A stretch of DNA of 64,000 bases from Podaxis mareebaensis (taxonomy: Eukaryota; Basidiomycota; Agaricomycetes; Agaricales; Agaricaceae). The DNA is taken from positions 310,001-374,000 of the forward strand of contig JAEUWP010000180.1 in the NCBI GenBank assembly GCA_018524725.1, read 5' to 3'. The notes beneath the pieces were generated by a model that saw only the letters and a list, made by a program, of their open reading frames with translations, was not told where the DNA came from and searched no databases. Shown here piece by piece: positions 1 to 11,700 of this stretch. Within the stretch, counting starts at the first letter, position 1. Every line of letters starts with the position of its first letter. Both the position numbers and the translations under genes were made by a program.

Positions 1-383
1 CGGGACCTTCCTTGCTGCTGGAAACCTAGAGAACCATGTTATCCAGAAAGGAAGGTGATATATAAGGTTCTGGACATACTGCGTTGATGATGATTGTCAG
101 CGATGGGTGCACATATCAAGGTTATAGATGGGCTCACCGACGAACTCGTGACCAAGGGACTTGAGCCAGGGCTCGATGCCAAGCTAGACGGTACGCGCAT
201 CAATTTCGATAGCTCAAAAGTGTTCGCGGCGGCGACAAACCTTGTTCTCAATCGTTCCGAGCAAACGGGACTCCTGACGAGCAGCCTCACCACCTTCGTA
301 GAGGATAGCCAAAATCTGGGATGACGACACGGTGAGATATGTCAAGAAATCGGCAGGTGAAGGGGAATAGCGCTTACCTTCAT
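1..383 (-). CDS. FDH1: NAD-dependent formate dehydrogenase, 5' part (runs off left edge)
   Basis: Oxidises formate to CO2 with NAD+. Only the N-terminal part is present. Exons on the minus strand: 383-378 (just ATG AAG), 315-241, 183-142, and from about 25 to the edge. Spliced, they give MKILAILYEGGEAARQES, then LLGTIENK, LGIEPWLKSLGHEF and SSSKEGP, which is the known N-terminal pattern of fungal formate dehydrogenase (VLY-GGEAA, GT-ENKLG, LK-GHE, SS-KEGP). Introns of 62 and 57 nt have clean GT-AG ends. The third intron is less certain: GHEF is followed by a weak GTCGGT donor, with a stronger GTGAGC donor 4 nt on that would break the frame. The NAD-binding and catalytic parts lie outside the window. 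No cleavable presequence is encoded. Confidence 0.85.
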
Positions 384-1321
384 TTTGTTGAGTGTTGGTG
401 TTGGAAATGAGTTTGTAGAAGAGAGGGTAGGAGACCTGGGGATGGTTATTCGAGCCTCACCAGCTGGCTTTTATCTCTAAACTCCTGATGGAAGGCCCGC
501 GGTCCAGGGCAGCCCCTGTTTTGTGGATATGTCACCTGATGCAACCGTTTGGTCTTCTTGACGCGAAATTTCACATAACGAGACAACTGGAACAAGACTT
601 TTGTCGAAAGGGAGCCATCGGCTGGTCATACCTCTCCGACTCTAATGGCAGTGTCCAAACGCGTATAACGCACCAATCATCTCTTGCCATCACGCGTGGC
701 TCGTCAAAGCCACGCTCGGGCCCTCCAGCTGGCGCGCAAGTCCTCGAAGTAAAGGAACCGTGTTGTTCCGTTGAACTGGGGTAGCTTTTCGGTGTGAGTA
801 AGCCATCCTTCGTTTCGAAGGGTACCCCTTCCGGTGAAGTCCTTGATATGGTCTAAAAATATCGTCTCAGCCGGGACAAGTCGCATATGACTAGCGGCAA
901 ATATAGTTTTGCGATTCGCGTGTTGCATATCCTGGTTTGCGGTGACATGATATTGCATGTGTTCATGTGCTCGTAATGCCACCTTTGGTCGTTCCATAGA
1001 ATTTGATATTGAACGAGAAATAAGCGTTCCCTACGGCTTGGGTTTACTAAGGCAGATCTAAGGCAGATCGTGAACAACCACTTCAACAAACGGATGATAG
1101 CCTACCGCCAAAACAAAGCGTGAAATCTTATCGTCGCTCCTGTCCATCACTCTAGCTGATTGTATTACCACTACGAGTTATGATAAGGTTCGTAAAGCGA
1201 GTTTTAAGAAAGGACGAAGAGAATAGGGTATTGGTGTCACGGGGATCTGGAGGGGGACCAATTTAGCCAATCGATCGAGCGCTCTGGGAGTAAGTATCCC
1301 TATTCCGCAGCGCATGACGCG
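384..1321. other. Intergenic: promoter of formate dehydrogenase and 3' flank of ERD1-like gene
   Basis: About 940 bp without a convincing gene. The open frames here are short and resemble no protein I know. An 11-bp direct repeat (TAAGGCAGATC, twice in a row) lies at about 1048-1070. The part nearest 383 is presumably the formate dehydrogenase promoter. Confidence 0.5.
469..474 (-). promoter_or_regulatory. TATA-like element upstream of formate dehydrogenase
   Basis: On the minus strand the motif ATAAAA, in the context GATAAAAGCC, lies about 86 bp upstream of the formate dehydrogenase start. It is followed by a pyrimidine-rich stretch and a CAACA-rich leader directly before the ATG, a common arrangement for strongly expressed fungal genes. 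This is motif and spacing only. Confidence 0.35.
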
Positions 1322-2917
1322 TCATGGGTATGGGAGCAAAGGATCTTCGGGAGTTACAGGAACCATTTCGTACTCGTTTTCCATGTTCAAGTCGTCGGGC
1401 CGAGATTTAGAATGTCCATCTTGAGCCTTCTTTATGACCTCCCATTCGACACGAAGGAAAACCCACAACCACCGTCTCACGATTTCCGCCACCTCTAGCC
1501 AGAATATGCCCATACTTCCATCGCTAACCGAGTAAAGATGACTCGATAGTTTAATTGACCATGTCATCCTCAGGATCAGATTCAAGAACACAAGAAGAGG
1601 GTAGATTGGCAACGGGTATAGAAGCAGGGCGCGCAAACCCCATGGGTAAAGCCGCCGATGAGGACTGATTGCCCGACTTGAAACAGTGGACTTTCGATGT
1701 TCCTCAGAAGCCGTGGAATCAAAGGATGCGCGAGTTAGGAGAGGAGTGTGCGAGTACGATTGAAGCCGAGGCAGGAGAAGTTGCCGTGGTGGGCTTCTGT
1801 GTCCCGAGTTGTTGAATTCCTGTTGCTTCTTCAACATCTCCAAGCCCCAATCGTTAGTGACATCCCACCAAAAGGAGTAGCTCGAATTGATGGCGGCAGC
1901 AAGCAACCTGCATAGGACCAGAGTCAATTAATTATCCATCGCATCGTCGAATCGGCTAAGCTTACCACAAACGAAATGTTGCATGCCCAGGTTGACTGGA
2001 AATGTCACCACTAATAGCTATCCTATCAATGACAGGCACGCTCTTCTGAGCAGCCGAGAGAAATATAACAGGGAACGCAGTCGCATACTTTATCGCGTTG
2101 AACAGAGGGCGTTGGCTCGAGTTTGACGGTAAGCAGTATTCAATCACACAGTGCCGGAACCGCACGAGGTAAGGGAGGCTATCAGAGCGGATTAGGCTGC
2201 GCAATTCAAAGAGTGAACCCGGAGAGCGACACACCTCATAATAGCCGGGAGAACCCATCTATGCCAACCCTTCTCAGAAGGTGCTACGAGAACGCTGTTC
2301 CCTGGAAGTAACATTACCAGGGACAACCAAACGTCACCAAGGACTTTAGCGAAGGAAGTTGCGATATCGGCAAACACGACATCGGAAAAATGTATGGGCG
2401 CATCAAACGGAGAAAACAAGCAGCGGTACAGCGCACTACCGGCGTTAGTACCAGAAGATTCAGATAGAAAAAAAAACGATACTTACTGAAGAAATTTATC
2501 GCGTTCGTGTTTAAGAAAAATGTTCATTGGGCAAACGAGAATCATGAGAATCACAAGTCCGGTGACGAGGGGGACATAGCCAAATGCATCAACGAGTAGG
2601 CTATCACTTTTCGTGCAAAAGCGGAATATTGACCAAGACGTAAAACAAAAGGCCGCATAGGCGAAAAAGATTTTGTAGGTGGAGAGATATAGAATGGATG
2701 GTGGGGTGTGTTTGCCATATCCACTTGGTCCACGGGTGAAAATCGGCGTCCCTGTGTGTAGTTCCAAAGCACCCACAGGGTCTACTCCCAATAAGTGCAG
2801 GCCATGTAGGTTGGTCGCCCAGGCGAGGATACCAAGGCCAAGTAGGGTGAGCACGCGATAGGGTAGGGGAAAGGTAAGGTTGAAGTTTGTATCTGGATCT
2901 AGGTCGAGAGAGGACAT
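1322..2917 (-). CDS. ERD1: EXS-domain membrane protein, ERD1-like
   Basis: Predicted Golgi multi-pass membrane protein. The family (yeast Erd1, related to the C-terminal domain of Syg1/XPR1) is needed to retain luminal ER proteins and to recycle phosphate from the Golgi. Exons: 2917-2487, 2435-2235, 2178-1966, 1907-1322; the joins are in frame and give 476 residues. Family features: an N-terminal FPLPYRVLTLLGLGILAWA helix, HFSDVVFADI, LPYLVRFRHCVIEY, an RPLFNAIKYA segment and the closing EXS signature INSSYSFWWDVTNDWGL followed by EIVRRWLWVFLRVEWE. Introns are 51-58 nt. It is divergent from SNU23 with only 187 bp between starts. Length and domain order are normal for the family. Confidence 0.9.
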
Positions 2918-3104
2918 TATGGTCGGGACATAAAAAGGTGAAGATTATAGGCGGGGGTAGAGGGAGGATTAAGTAGCCATAGAGAACGCGAAGAGGGTTG
3001 GAGTGGTCAAAACTGGATATGCACACTTCCCTCAACAACCTTCACCACCTTCCCTATTTGCAACTATCCCACGTGTCATTTACTATCATTTACACACAAC
3101 TCCC

Positions 3105-3886
3105 ATGGCAGACAAGCCGAGCGCATACGCCAACAAGGCTTCAGACACTGATTTCCGCAAGAAATGGGACAAGGAGGAGTATGCAGAACGAGCGAAACGG
3201 AAGGACATGGAGGAGAGGGAAAGGATGCAGGAGAATGAGGAACGTATGAAACAAGGTCGGTCGACTTGCGTGCCTGCTCCCATAACACTATGCTGAGAAC
3301 AACAACAGGAAAGAGGCCAAGAAAGGGGGCTAAGAAAGACCTCCCAAAGCCTACAGAGCTAATGAAAGCTCGAGAGGCCCCACTGGAGCTAGACAAAAAC
3401 CTTGGGAAAACTATGGTCGTTCAGAACCCCGGTGGCAGAGGACCTGGCCAGCCCGGCTTCTACTGCGAAACATGTAACCGGACATACAAAGATAGCGTTG
3501 GCTACCTCGACCACATTAACTCTAGAGCACGTACGTTCCAAGGCCCTGTCGCCATATACTCTGAAACTAACAGAATCCCGGTAGATTTGCGAGCACTGGG
3601 TCAGTCAACAAAGATCGAGCGATCAACGGTAGAACAGGTCCGCGCCCGAATAGCAATGCTACGTGAAAAAACAAAAGATGCATCTAGCGCCAAGGCCTTC
3701 GACTTTGATAAACGGCTAGCCGAAATTAAAGCTAAGGAGCAGGCCCTACGGCAAGAGAAGAAAGAACAAAAGAAAGCGGAAAAGGAGAAGGCTCGCCTCG
3801 AACTCATGAAAGATCTGGCACCCGAACCAGACGACGACATGGCTAAACTTATGGGCTTCGGTGGCTTTGGCTCAACAAAAAAGTAG
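3105..3886 (+). CDS. SNU23: U4/U6.U5 tri-snRNP protein Snu23 (ZMAT2 family)
   Basis: Spliceosomal component of the precatalytic B complex that acts near the 5' splice site together with Prp38. Exons 3105-3255, 3309-3530 and 3585-3886 give 224 residues. The central part carries a U1-type C2H2 zinc finger (FYCETCNRTYKDS, then LDHINSRAH). It is followed by the conserved IERSTVEQVRARIAML segment, a Lys/Glu-rich helix and a short tail ending MGFGGFGSTKK, as in ZMAT2 and Snu23. The start chosen gives MADKPSAYANKASDTDFRKK, and the N-terminal (S/T)D-FRKKWDKEEY block is itself typical. It converges on the isoleucyl-tRNA synthetase gene with 168 bp between stops. Confidence 0.92.
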
Positions 3887-4054
3887 AGAACTAGTGGGAA
3901 GCAGACGCGAAGAGTCAGTCCTCGGTCGTGGATACCTGATTCAGTCAGTCATTTCATATCATGATCATGAGCATCGGACATTTATATTCATACTGTATTC
4001 TACTCTGGACAACACGTTATGAGATTTTCTTTCGGTTTGCATCCCCTCCTACAT

Positions 4055-7000
4055 TCAAGGACGCACGAGGTACAACACAAACTTGACATCTGTAACCTCC
4101 TGCTCCTCCGAGATCAACTCCGTACCACCAGCCTTTTTATCTTTGATATCCATGGGCACGCTTCCAACGGTCTTCCGAATAATGCCCTCATGCTGTCCGA
4201 TGGCGGCGATCAACTCCGTGCCTACACCCTCTTCGAATTTATAATACACGTCAACATCGTCCGTAGCCTGAAGACCAGCCTTCTTGCGAAGCTTCTGCAC
4301 ACGATTGGTCAACTCGCGGGCAAGCCATTCACCCTGAAGCTCAGGGTGGATCTGAACATCTAGGCGAACGACAACATCGTTATCTGTGTGAGTGGCGTAC
4401 TGTCCTTCAGCAGACGAAGGCAGCTCGAGATAACGTTGAACAGTCAAGTCCCCAGCAACCAATTCAATGCCGTCGACATTGATTTTTCCAGTGCTGATAT
4501 ACGCCTTGACAGCATCACTGGAAACCGAGGGGAGAGCATTCTTGACGCGACCCAAGTCCTTGCGCAGCTTCTTTCCGAGGACGGCCCAATCGGCGACGGC
4601 ACGGTACCGGACGCCGGAAAGGTTCTCGTCGAATGTGAAAATGATGTCGCGAACGTTAAGCTCAGATTCAATGTATCGCTGCAAGGGCCTGATATCCGCG
4701 ATGTACTCTGGTTCGGGGTGGAAGATCAGAAGTTCTTTCAGAGGTACCTGTACAAACACAGTTAGCTCACACACAGTGATTTATACATCCGAGTCTCACC
4801 TTCAAAGAGAGATTGTTCTTCTCACGAATGTTCCTCGTCAACTCGATAACAGTCTGCATACGCTTCACTTGGCGCTCAATAACCTCGTCAAAGTATTCCT
4901 CCTTGACTTCAGGGAAGAGCAGGAAGTGGACAGAACGGGTATCGCCGGCAGCGGGATCCTCGGGGATATATTTCCTCAGCGTTTGGTACAAGTTCTCGGT
5001 CAAGAACGGCGTGTAGGAGGACTGGGCAATCATTAACACTGTAAGGCATTCCGCGAGGGCCAGGAACGACGTACCATGGTCCTGCAAAGCGTGAACAAGG
5101 TCTCGAACAATGTGTTCAACGCCGCAACCGTATCCTCGACGCCATCCTCTCCCTTTAGCCTCTTGCGGTTGAACCGGATGTACCAGTTGGTCAACTCATC
5201 GATAAGGTCAAGCAATCGGGGAATAATGGTATACAGGCGATAAGCACCCATTTCCTCGCGGACGAGTTTAATGAGCGACTGGCAACGAGCGAGGATCCAG
5301 CGGTCCATGACATTGTTGGGAAGTGGGGCTGTGGGGTTATACTTGAAGTCAACGTTGCTGGTCTTCTTGAGGAGAGCAACGTGACCCAGGAAGAAGCGGA
5401 AGGAGTTGAGCCAAGGAAGGAGAACACGGGAGACTACTTCACGGACTCCCTCTTCGCGGAACCGGAGATTGTCACCACGGACGATAGGTGAGTTGACGAG
5501 GAACATTCTACACCGATGAGTACTGATACATTCGCAGGGGGCGCATATACGTACCTAGTGGCATCTGCTCCATACTTGTCGATAATGAGATTAGGGTCGG
5601 GATAGTTCTTCAAGCTCTTGCTCATCTTCTTGCCATCGCTAGAATTCTATCAATAAAGTGCATATAAACTAAACCCACGAGCACATACGCAGCGAGCACG
5701 AGACCAGTGACAATGAGGTTCTTCCAAGGGGCCCTTCCGGACAAGTGGGTTGAAAGTACAAGCAAAGTATAGAACCAGCCACGGGTTTGGTCAATTCCTT
5801 CTGATACGAAATCCGCAGGATGTGTACGTTCGAATAACTCTTTGTTCTCGAAGGGATAATGAAGCTGGGCGTACGGCATACTATCATCATCAAATCAGTT
5901 GAGTTCACCCTTGCTGAGAAATCAAATCTTCATCTACCTTCCAGACTCAAACCAACAATCGAACACTTCCTCGACACGCTTCAATTGACCCTTGCCCTTT
6001 TGTGACGGAATAGTGATATGGTCGATCTTATCCCTATGGATATCTGTAATTCCTGTCACCCCAGATAGACGCTCGAGCTCTGCGACAGAGCCCACACAAA
6101 CGACCTGGGTTCACGATTGAATTGTCTGTCGAACAAGAAGCAACGTTGTTTTCTCACCTCCTCATAATCATCACTGACCCATAGTGGGATGGGTGTACCC
6201 CAGTATCGGTTGCGCGAAACGTTCCAATCTCTGGCATTAGCTAGCCAATTACCAAAGCGGTTATCCCCGACATATTGAGGCACCCTAATGGTATGTTAGT
6301 GATAGAACAAGTCCTAGTAAGTAGTCTGCTTACCATCGTGTCGATTCATTATTGGCGACCAGCTGGTTAACGATAGGCGTCACTTTGACGAACCACGCAG
6401 GAATGGCACGGTAAATGAGTGGAGTGTGGGATCTGGAAACCGTGGTCAAATTCAAATCTGCAGGGGGAGGGAACTCGGGTACCGCCAGCAGAACGGGTAG
6501 CTATGGTTGATGGTGGACTGGACGATCAGTCGGCCCTTCGCTTTCAGCATCTTCTGGATGGGTCCATCTGCTGCCTGTGGGTTACGGGCTAAGTCGCGTA
6601 TCCAGGCATGGGTGTGGTCGACCTTACCTTTACGTGCAGACCCACGAAGTCGGAAACCTGCGAAGTAAAATGTCCCTTATCATCGATGGGACAAGGCGGC
6701 ATTTCATCCGGTCGAAGGACACCATGGGAGATGGCGATACGATGATCGTCTTCACCGAAAGCGGGCGCCTGGTGGACAATGCCCGTACCATCGGCATCTG
6801 TAACGTAGGTGTCGACAACAACGCGAAAAGCTTTATCTTCATACTATGCGAATGGTCAATAGAAGCGAAATACGCAAACTAGCTGAAGTCGCTCACTTGT
6901 TCTGTGAAATATTCGAACAGCGGCACATAACGCCATCCTTTCATATCTGCGCCCTGGAATTGCCCCAACTTTTTGTACTTTGCTTTTTTAGGATCCTTGT

Positions 7001-7960
7001 ATAATGTTCTAAGTAGCCCTTCATGGAGAATGAAATTCTGATCGCGTTCCTGATCATGGATCTTGATGTAGGTATAATCGGGGTGTACGCAAAGTGCAAG
7101 ATTTGAAGGCAAAGTCCATGGGGTTGTTGTCCAGGCAAGCAAGGACGTGGTGGGATCATCGACAAGAGGGAAGGCAATGGTAACTTCGGTTTGTGTAAGT
7201 AAAACGGATCTTCATTCTGGGTAGTCACGTACTAGCGGGATCATTGACATCACGATAATCTTGCCCGGCTTCAAAGTTCGATAGGGGCGTGGTGCAACCA
7301 GTAGAGTAGGGCATGACTTTCTGGCCCCGATAAACTAGATCCTTCTTGAACAGCTCCGAAAATGCCCACCACACAGACTCCATGAACGATAGGTTCAGGG
7401 TCTTGTAATCATTGTCGAAATCGATCCAACGTCCCATTCTTTCTACTGTTCGTCTCCATTCCGAGGAGTAACGCATGACAATGGCGCGGCACTCGGCGTT
7501 GTATTTGTCAATACCCATAGCCATAACGTCCTCCTTTCCGGTGATTCCGAGTTTTTTGTCAATTTCATGTTCAACAGGTAAACCGTGCGTATCCCATCCG
7601 AAGCGACGCGTTACATGGTATCCACTGACATGAGCATGTCGGGTGACGATGTCCTAGTTCCAAGTTTGGGTTGTGTGGATAGTTCATGGATTGAAGAATT
7701 TACCTTGATTGTTCCTGCGAGCAAATGGCCGTAATGGGGCAATCCAGTTGCAAACGGGGGGCCATCGTAGAAGGAATACTCTGGACGACCTTCGGAGAGC
7801 TTCAAGCTGGTTTGAAACGCGTCAATCTCCCTCCAAAATTCGATGACCTTCTCCTCCTCCCGAGGAAAGTCAAATGGCGCAGAAACTGGAGAACAGGTTC
7901 GGAGCTTTGCTACACTGGATGAACTGCAGGTCACTCACTATCGTGCGGAGGAAACGGCAT
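4055..7960 (-). CDS. ILS1: Isoleucyl-tRNA synthetase, cytosolic
   Basis: Charges tRNA-Ile with isoleucine; a class Ia synthetase. Fourteen exons: 7960-7939, 7885-7704, 7653-7233, 7183-6897, 6843-6628, 6574-6483, 6432-6334, 6284-6158, 6104-5938, 5880-5689, 5638-5555, 5507-5075, 5021-4800, 4747-4055. They join in one frame of 1,078 residues, close to the usual eukaryotic cytosolic length. The HIGH motif is HYGH at about residues 58-61, and KMSKS is at about 606-610. The editing-domain region (TTPWTLPSN), FDCWFESGS and [16 protein letters not shown] blocks are all present. The C-terminal anticodon-binding extension is the eukaryotic type. The short start MPFPPHD matches fungal homologues and gives no organelle presequence. 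Confidence 0.96.
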
Positions 7961-10900
7961 CCTGCCCAAGAACTGAAGTGTTAGTTGTAGAGCAATGAGG
8001 TACGCTCCTGCGGTTCGACTACTTGTCTCAAGATGACCCGATGGTAAGCCGGCTGGCAAAAGGTAAATGAGTTTTCTTTCCAGTAATATTGATCGAGTCA
8101 CCGCTTATCTGGATGTGATTTGTGATTGACGCAAGATGACTGTACCGATACCAGATAATCTAATCTTATCACTCATTGCAGCCACACAAGGCTCAGGGTC
8201 CGAGTGGCACTACTAGCAGTGATACTACAATCGTCGGTGGGTTGATCAAAGTTAGCTGGAGGATAATATTTACTCAGCGGGGAACAGCAGGTACTTTATA
8301 ATCACTTGTCGAGTCGCATATCCGGTGCCTGCGTCATCATCACAGTACTCAACCTTTGGGTCTCCACCACTTCGCTCAGTGACTCCTGGTAATAGAGGCC
8401 ACGGCATTTGGTTTTCTCAGCAGACAAAAGACATCGCAACGTTGAGCGCTGAGCTTCGAAACGTCAACACTTCTCCCCACCGTAGCGTCTTTACGAAAGA
8501 CCCTGGTGTGAGTCGACGACGTTTTCTGTCTACTCCAGTTCTTACCGAGTCTTGGCCCTTCACGTCATCATTTATATTTATGACGCTCTTCCGCTATCCG
8601 TGCCGCGAGCATCTGCTTGCATGATTACTCGTATACATGGAATATCCAGACGTAGTAATCATGCTACTGGTCAAGCGAAAAGCCTTTCTCAGACTTTACA
8701 CCCGAAAATCCGAGGAGGGGATGGTTGTGAATATGCGCTCTTTTTGGTGGTAGCATTGTGCCAAGACTTCATCCCACGAACACACCGACATCAGGAAGCC
8801 ATTTCTGTCGGAGCGAGCAAATAGAAAAAAGGCACACCTGTTCTGCTTCATGGTGTCTTCTCTATGTATCCATATATCAATCAGACTCTCACAGGCCTTT
8901 CATCAAGAACATCGCAGTTAATAGATAAATAAATTGAGACATCTCTGGCATGGGAAATCGTCTCGCATTCAATTCCGATTCGTGCTTCGGCCATCTGCTG
9001 GTCAGCAAGGTTCAAACCCTCCTTTCTCTCGCTTATGCGGAGGATACGCACAGCGATTGGATCCAACTGTGTACGCGCACTTGCAACATCGGAGTATATT
9101 ACGAATAATTCTCTTGCTGGGATGCTGGATAATCGACCTGTGTATACAATCAGTTTCAGGGAGAGCCAACCATGGTGGACACTCGAAGGGTCATCGCCAG
9201 AGAACGTTGAACTCGCAGGCTGTAGCAAACTCAACGGCGATTGCCTGTCGTCCTCAAAGTCCAGCAGTACCCCGTCCAGTAGACTTTCTCAAACAATAAT
9301 TGTGAAAAGAACACACGGATAGCTTGCCATGGTGATTCTGTGGCGCCCTGTGCAGCAAAATCACGAACTTTCGCCCAACGGCGCTCTTGCTTGGACCAAG
9401 CTCTTCGCTTGATCTTCCCTTCTACATGATGTTCCGGATTTTTTCACTTGAATCCATCTCAGAAAGAAATCCATCTAGATATTCGTCAGGATTCTGGTTG
9501 TATCCATCTGTCGATCGGGTTCTGTGGCATGGCTGAACAAGCTTTTAGCCATGCTGCTGGGTCTCTTCCATCCCCGCTGATTAGAAGACCCCTTCCGGTA
9601 CCATTATACGACCTCCAGAGACACTGAGAACATTATTTCCTGTTGGCTATTTTTGTGTTGTTGGGGTGCCTTGGGGTGCTGCTCTTACTTCTATTCGTCT
9701 AAACTTCCTATTTTCCTGCTTCGTCTTCGGCTACCCACAATTTCCCCCGCGTTCATTGCATAAGGAATCCATCTCAATCATGTGGGGTTCACGAGAGCCC
9801 GGAATTGTTTTCATATTCCTTGTTGACGCGATGTTCGCTTAATGGATTTCCCTCGGCGACCCCCCTTCCCGGCCGCCGCTGTCATGGCGCGCATGATCAT
9901 CCTCTATGTGAGGGATCCGATGGGTAATATCTAACATATTTGTCGTCCACACTTAGCGGGGCTGATAGAACATATTGCAACAACGCCTTTAAGGACAGAA
10001 ATGTATCGTCTCCATTTGATATTCAGAAAACGCCATCGCCTCCACCGCTATAAAGGTATCTGAATTAACTTTCATATGCACAATGATGCTGTTGGGAAGC
10101 TCCCTGGCTCGGGAAATGGGAATAAGCACATACCGACTAAGTCAAAACATCTCCGGTTATGGTGGTTATCTGATAAGAGTCAGCTATCAATGTGAGCCGA
10201 GGTCCAATGAAACAGCCTTTTGTAACAAGCACGCGAGGGAAGGTAACTCCTTGGTAACACGGTGAGGAGCTACTTATCAATCTCTTTCTATTGTTGCTAA
10301 AATGAGGCTCTTGGAATCCCACAAAGTGTCTAAAACTGGAGCACGAATGCTAGGATTTGCAGCTTCTGGTGATGATTGCTTTACTCAATATGTGTGAAAG
10401 CACTGGACGCGTGACATAAAACCGTAAACGCCGCCGCGTGTTGCTTGCACTGTTTAATCGTAAAGTCTCCTCTGTAAAGTGTACGCGAAGAAATCCTTCG
10501 GGGAAAAGCTGGAGTGATGTAGCAGGATGGCACATAGATGCTTGAGTACTACTGAGCTACCAGGAATGCTCACGCGGGGGGTTGTCTTTCTCCCTCAGTT
10601 TCCGGCGTCTTTGTTCTCTCTTCCGGATGTGCTTAGGGGATCGCAGGAAGTCGGAATAAAGAATGACATCTATGAGGTAAGATAAGTTACATGGTGTGAT
10701 GGCAAGACTAAATGTCGTAAACCACGGGTTGCTGGCGTCTATCAGCACCACGTTTTGTCAGGTAGACTTTATCCACAAGCACAATGCAGCGCGAGAGTCA
10801 TCAGGAGAATCGTATAAAAGCCTTCGGTTGGTTGGTGATACACTGATAGTAGGCTCATGAATGGAACAGTGATGAGTCTAGAACTTGATGACGCTTTGAC

Positions 10901-11700
10901 TCGTTTGAACCACGTTGTTCAAGGGCTGGCGCTATTCGGCGATGTGGGATAATATTGGTGGTTGTATGATCGAGTTTGTTCTGCATACTAGCGTGTATCG
11001 GGACATTAATCAGTGGAGTGGCCATCTGATGCACCATGCGCGATAGGGTAAAATGGCCATGCAACTCCAAATGACGTCTTGAATGTTTAAAGCATTCATC
11101 ACCAGCCACGCACGTTGTTGTTGACCAGCCACCAACCATAATAAGCCAGTGCTGGACACTAAGAAGGCTGTGATATAGTGAGGGGCGGAGTGATTTTCGG
11201 GGTGGGTCGACGTTCAATATTGTACAATGAGCAAATCGTGTTCCCAAGGTGTAGAGCCAAATGGGTAATCTGCCATGCCCTTACCCACACGCCTGACAAA
11301 GAATGGAGATGTGATGCGTTTCCAGGAGAAAGTCCTATTGCATTATCGGGATGACAATGCCAACGATGATCCTGCCATTTTAGCAAGTGGGGGAGTCGTC
11401 CTGGATCTCTCTTGGCCAGTGGGTCCGAAGAGCCGACGAACAATCTGACAGGTTATCCGTCCGCGGCCTGAGATTCGGACGTGACAGATTTTGCATGGGC
11501 TCGGATCTCTTGAGCAATTCACGTTTATAACTGGTATCGCATAGAATCCAATCGGCTTCAAGTCCGAAAGTTCCACATCTGCATCAATTCTGACCATGAC
11601 TGCACCAACTTTCCAGTTAAACCGTCATTTCAATCATTGAATAATCGGAGTTATGATACATTCACCCATCCAAGTTACGCACGAGTCTGAGAGAGTTCGT
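7961..11700. other. Gene-poor 3.7-kb region
   Basis: No gene could be supported on either strand. The longest open frames are 130 residues or less, lack family motifs and do not extend by plausible splicing. Base composition is mixed, with no long simple repeats, terminal repeats or transposase/reverse-transcriptase motifs seen. The first few hundred bases are presumably the isoleucyl-tRNA synthetase promoter. The rest may hold non-coding transcripts, an old degraded element or a short gene I failed to see. Confidence 0.4.

Noticed and set aside
1..383. Formate dehydrogenase as a frameshifted relic
   Set aside because: The apparent frameshifts coincide with GT-AG introns of normal length, and the conserved blocks appear in order after splicing.
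9007..9020. GGTTCAAACCC, a perfect match to a tRNA B-box
   Set aside because: No pairing T-stem, acceptor stem or upstream A-box could be folded around it on either strand, so it was not called a tRNA.
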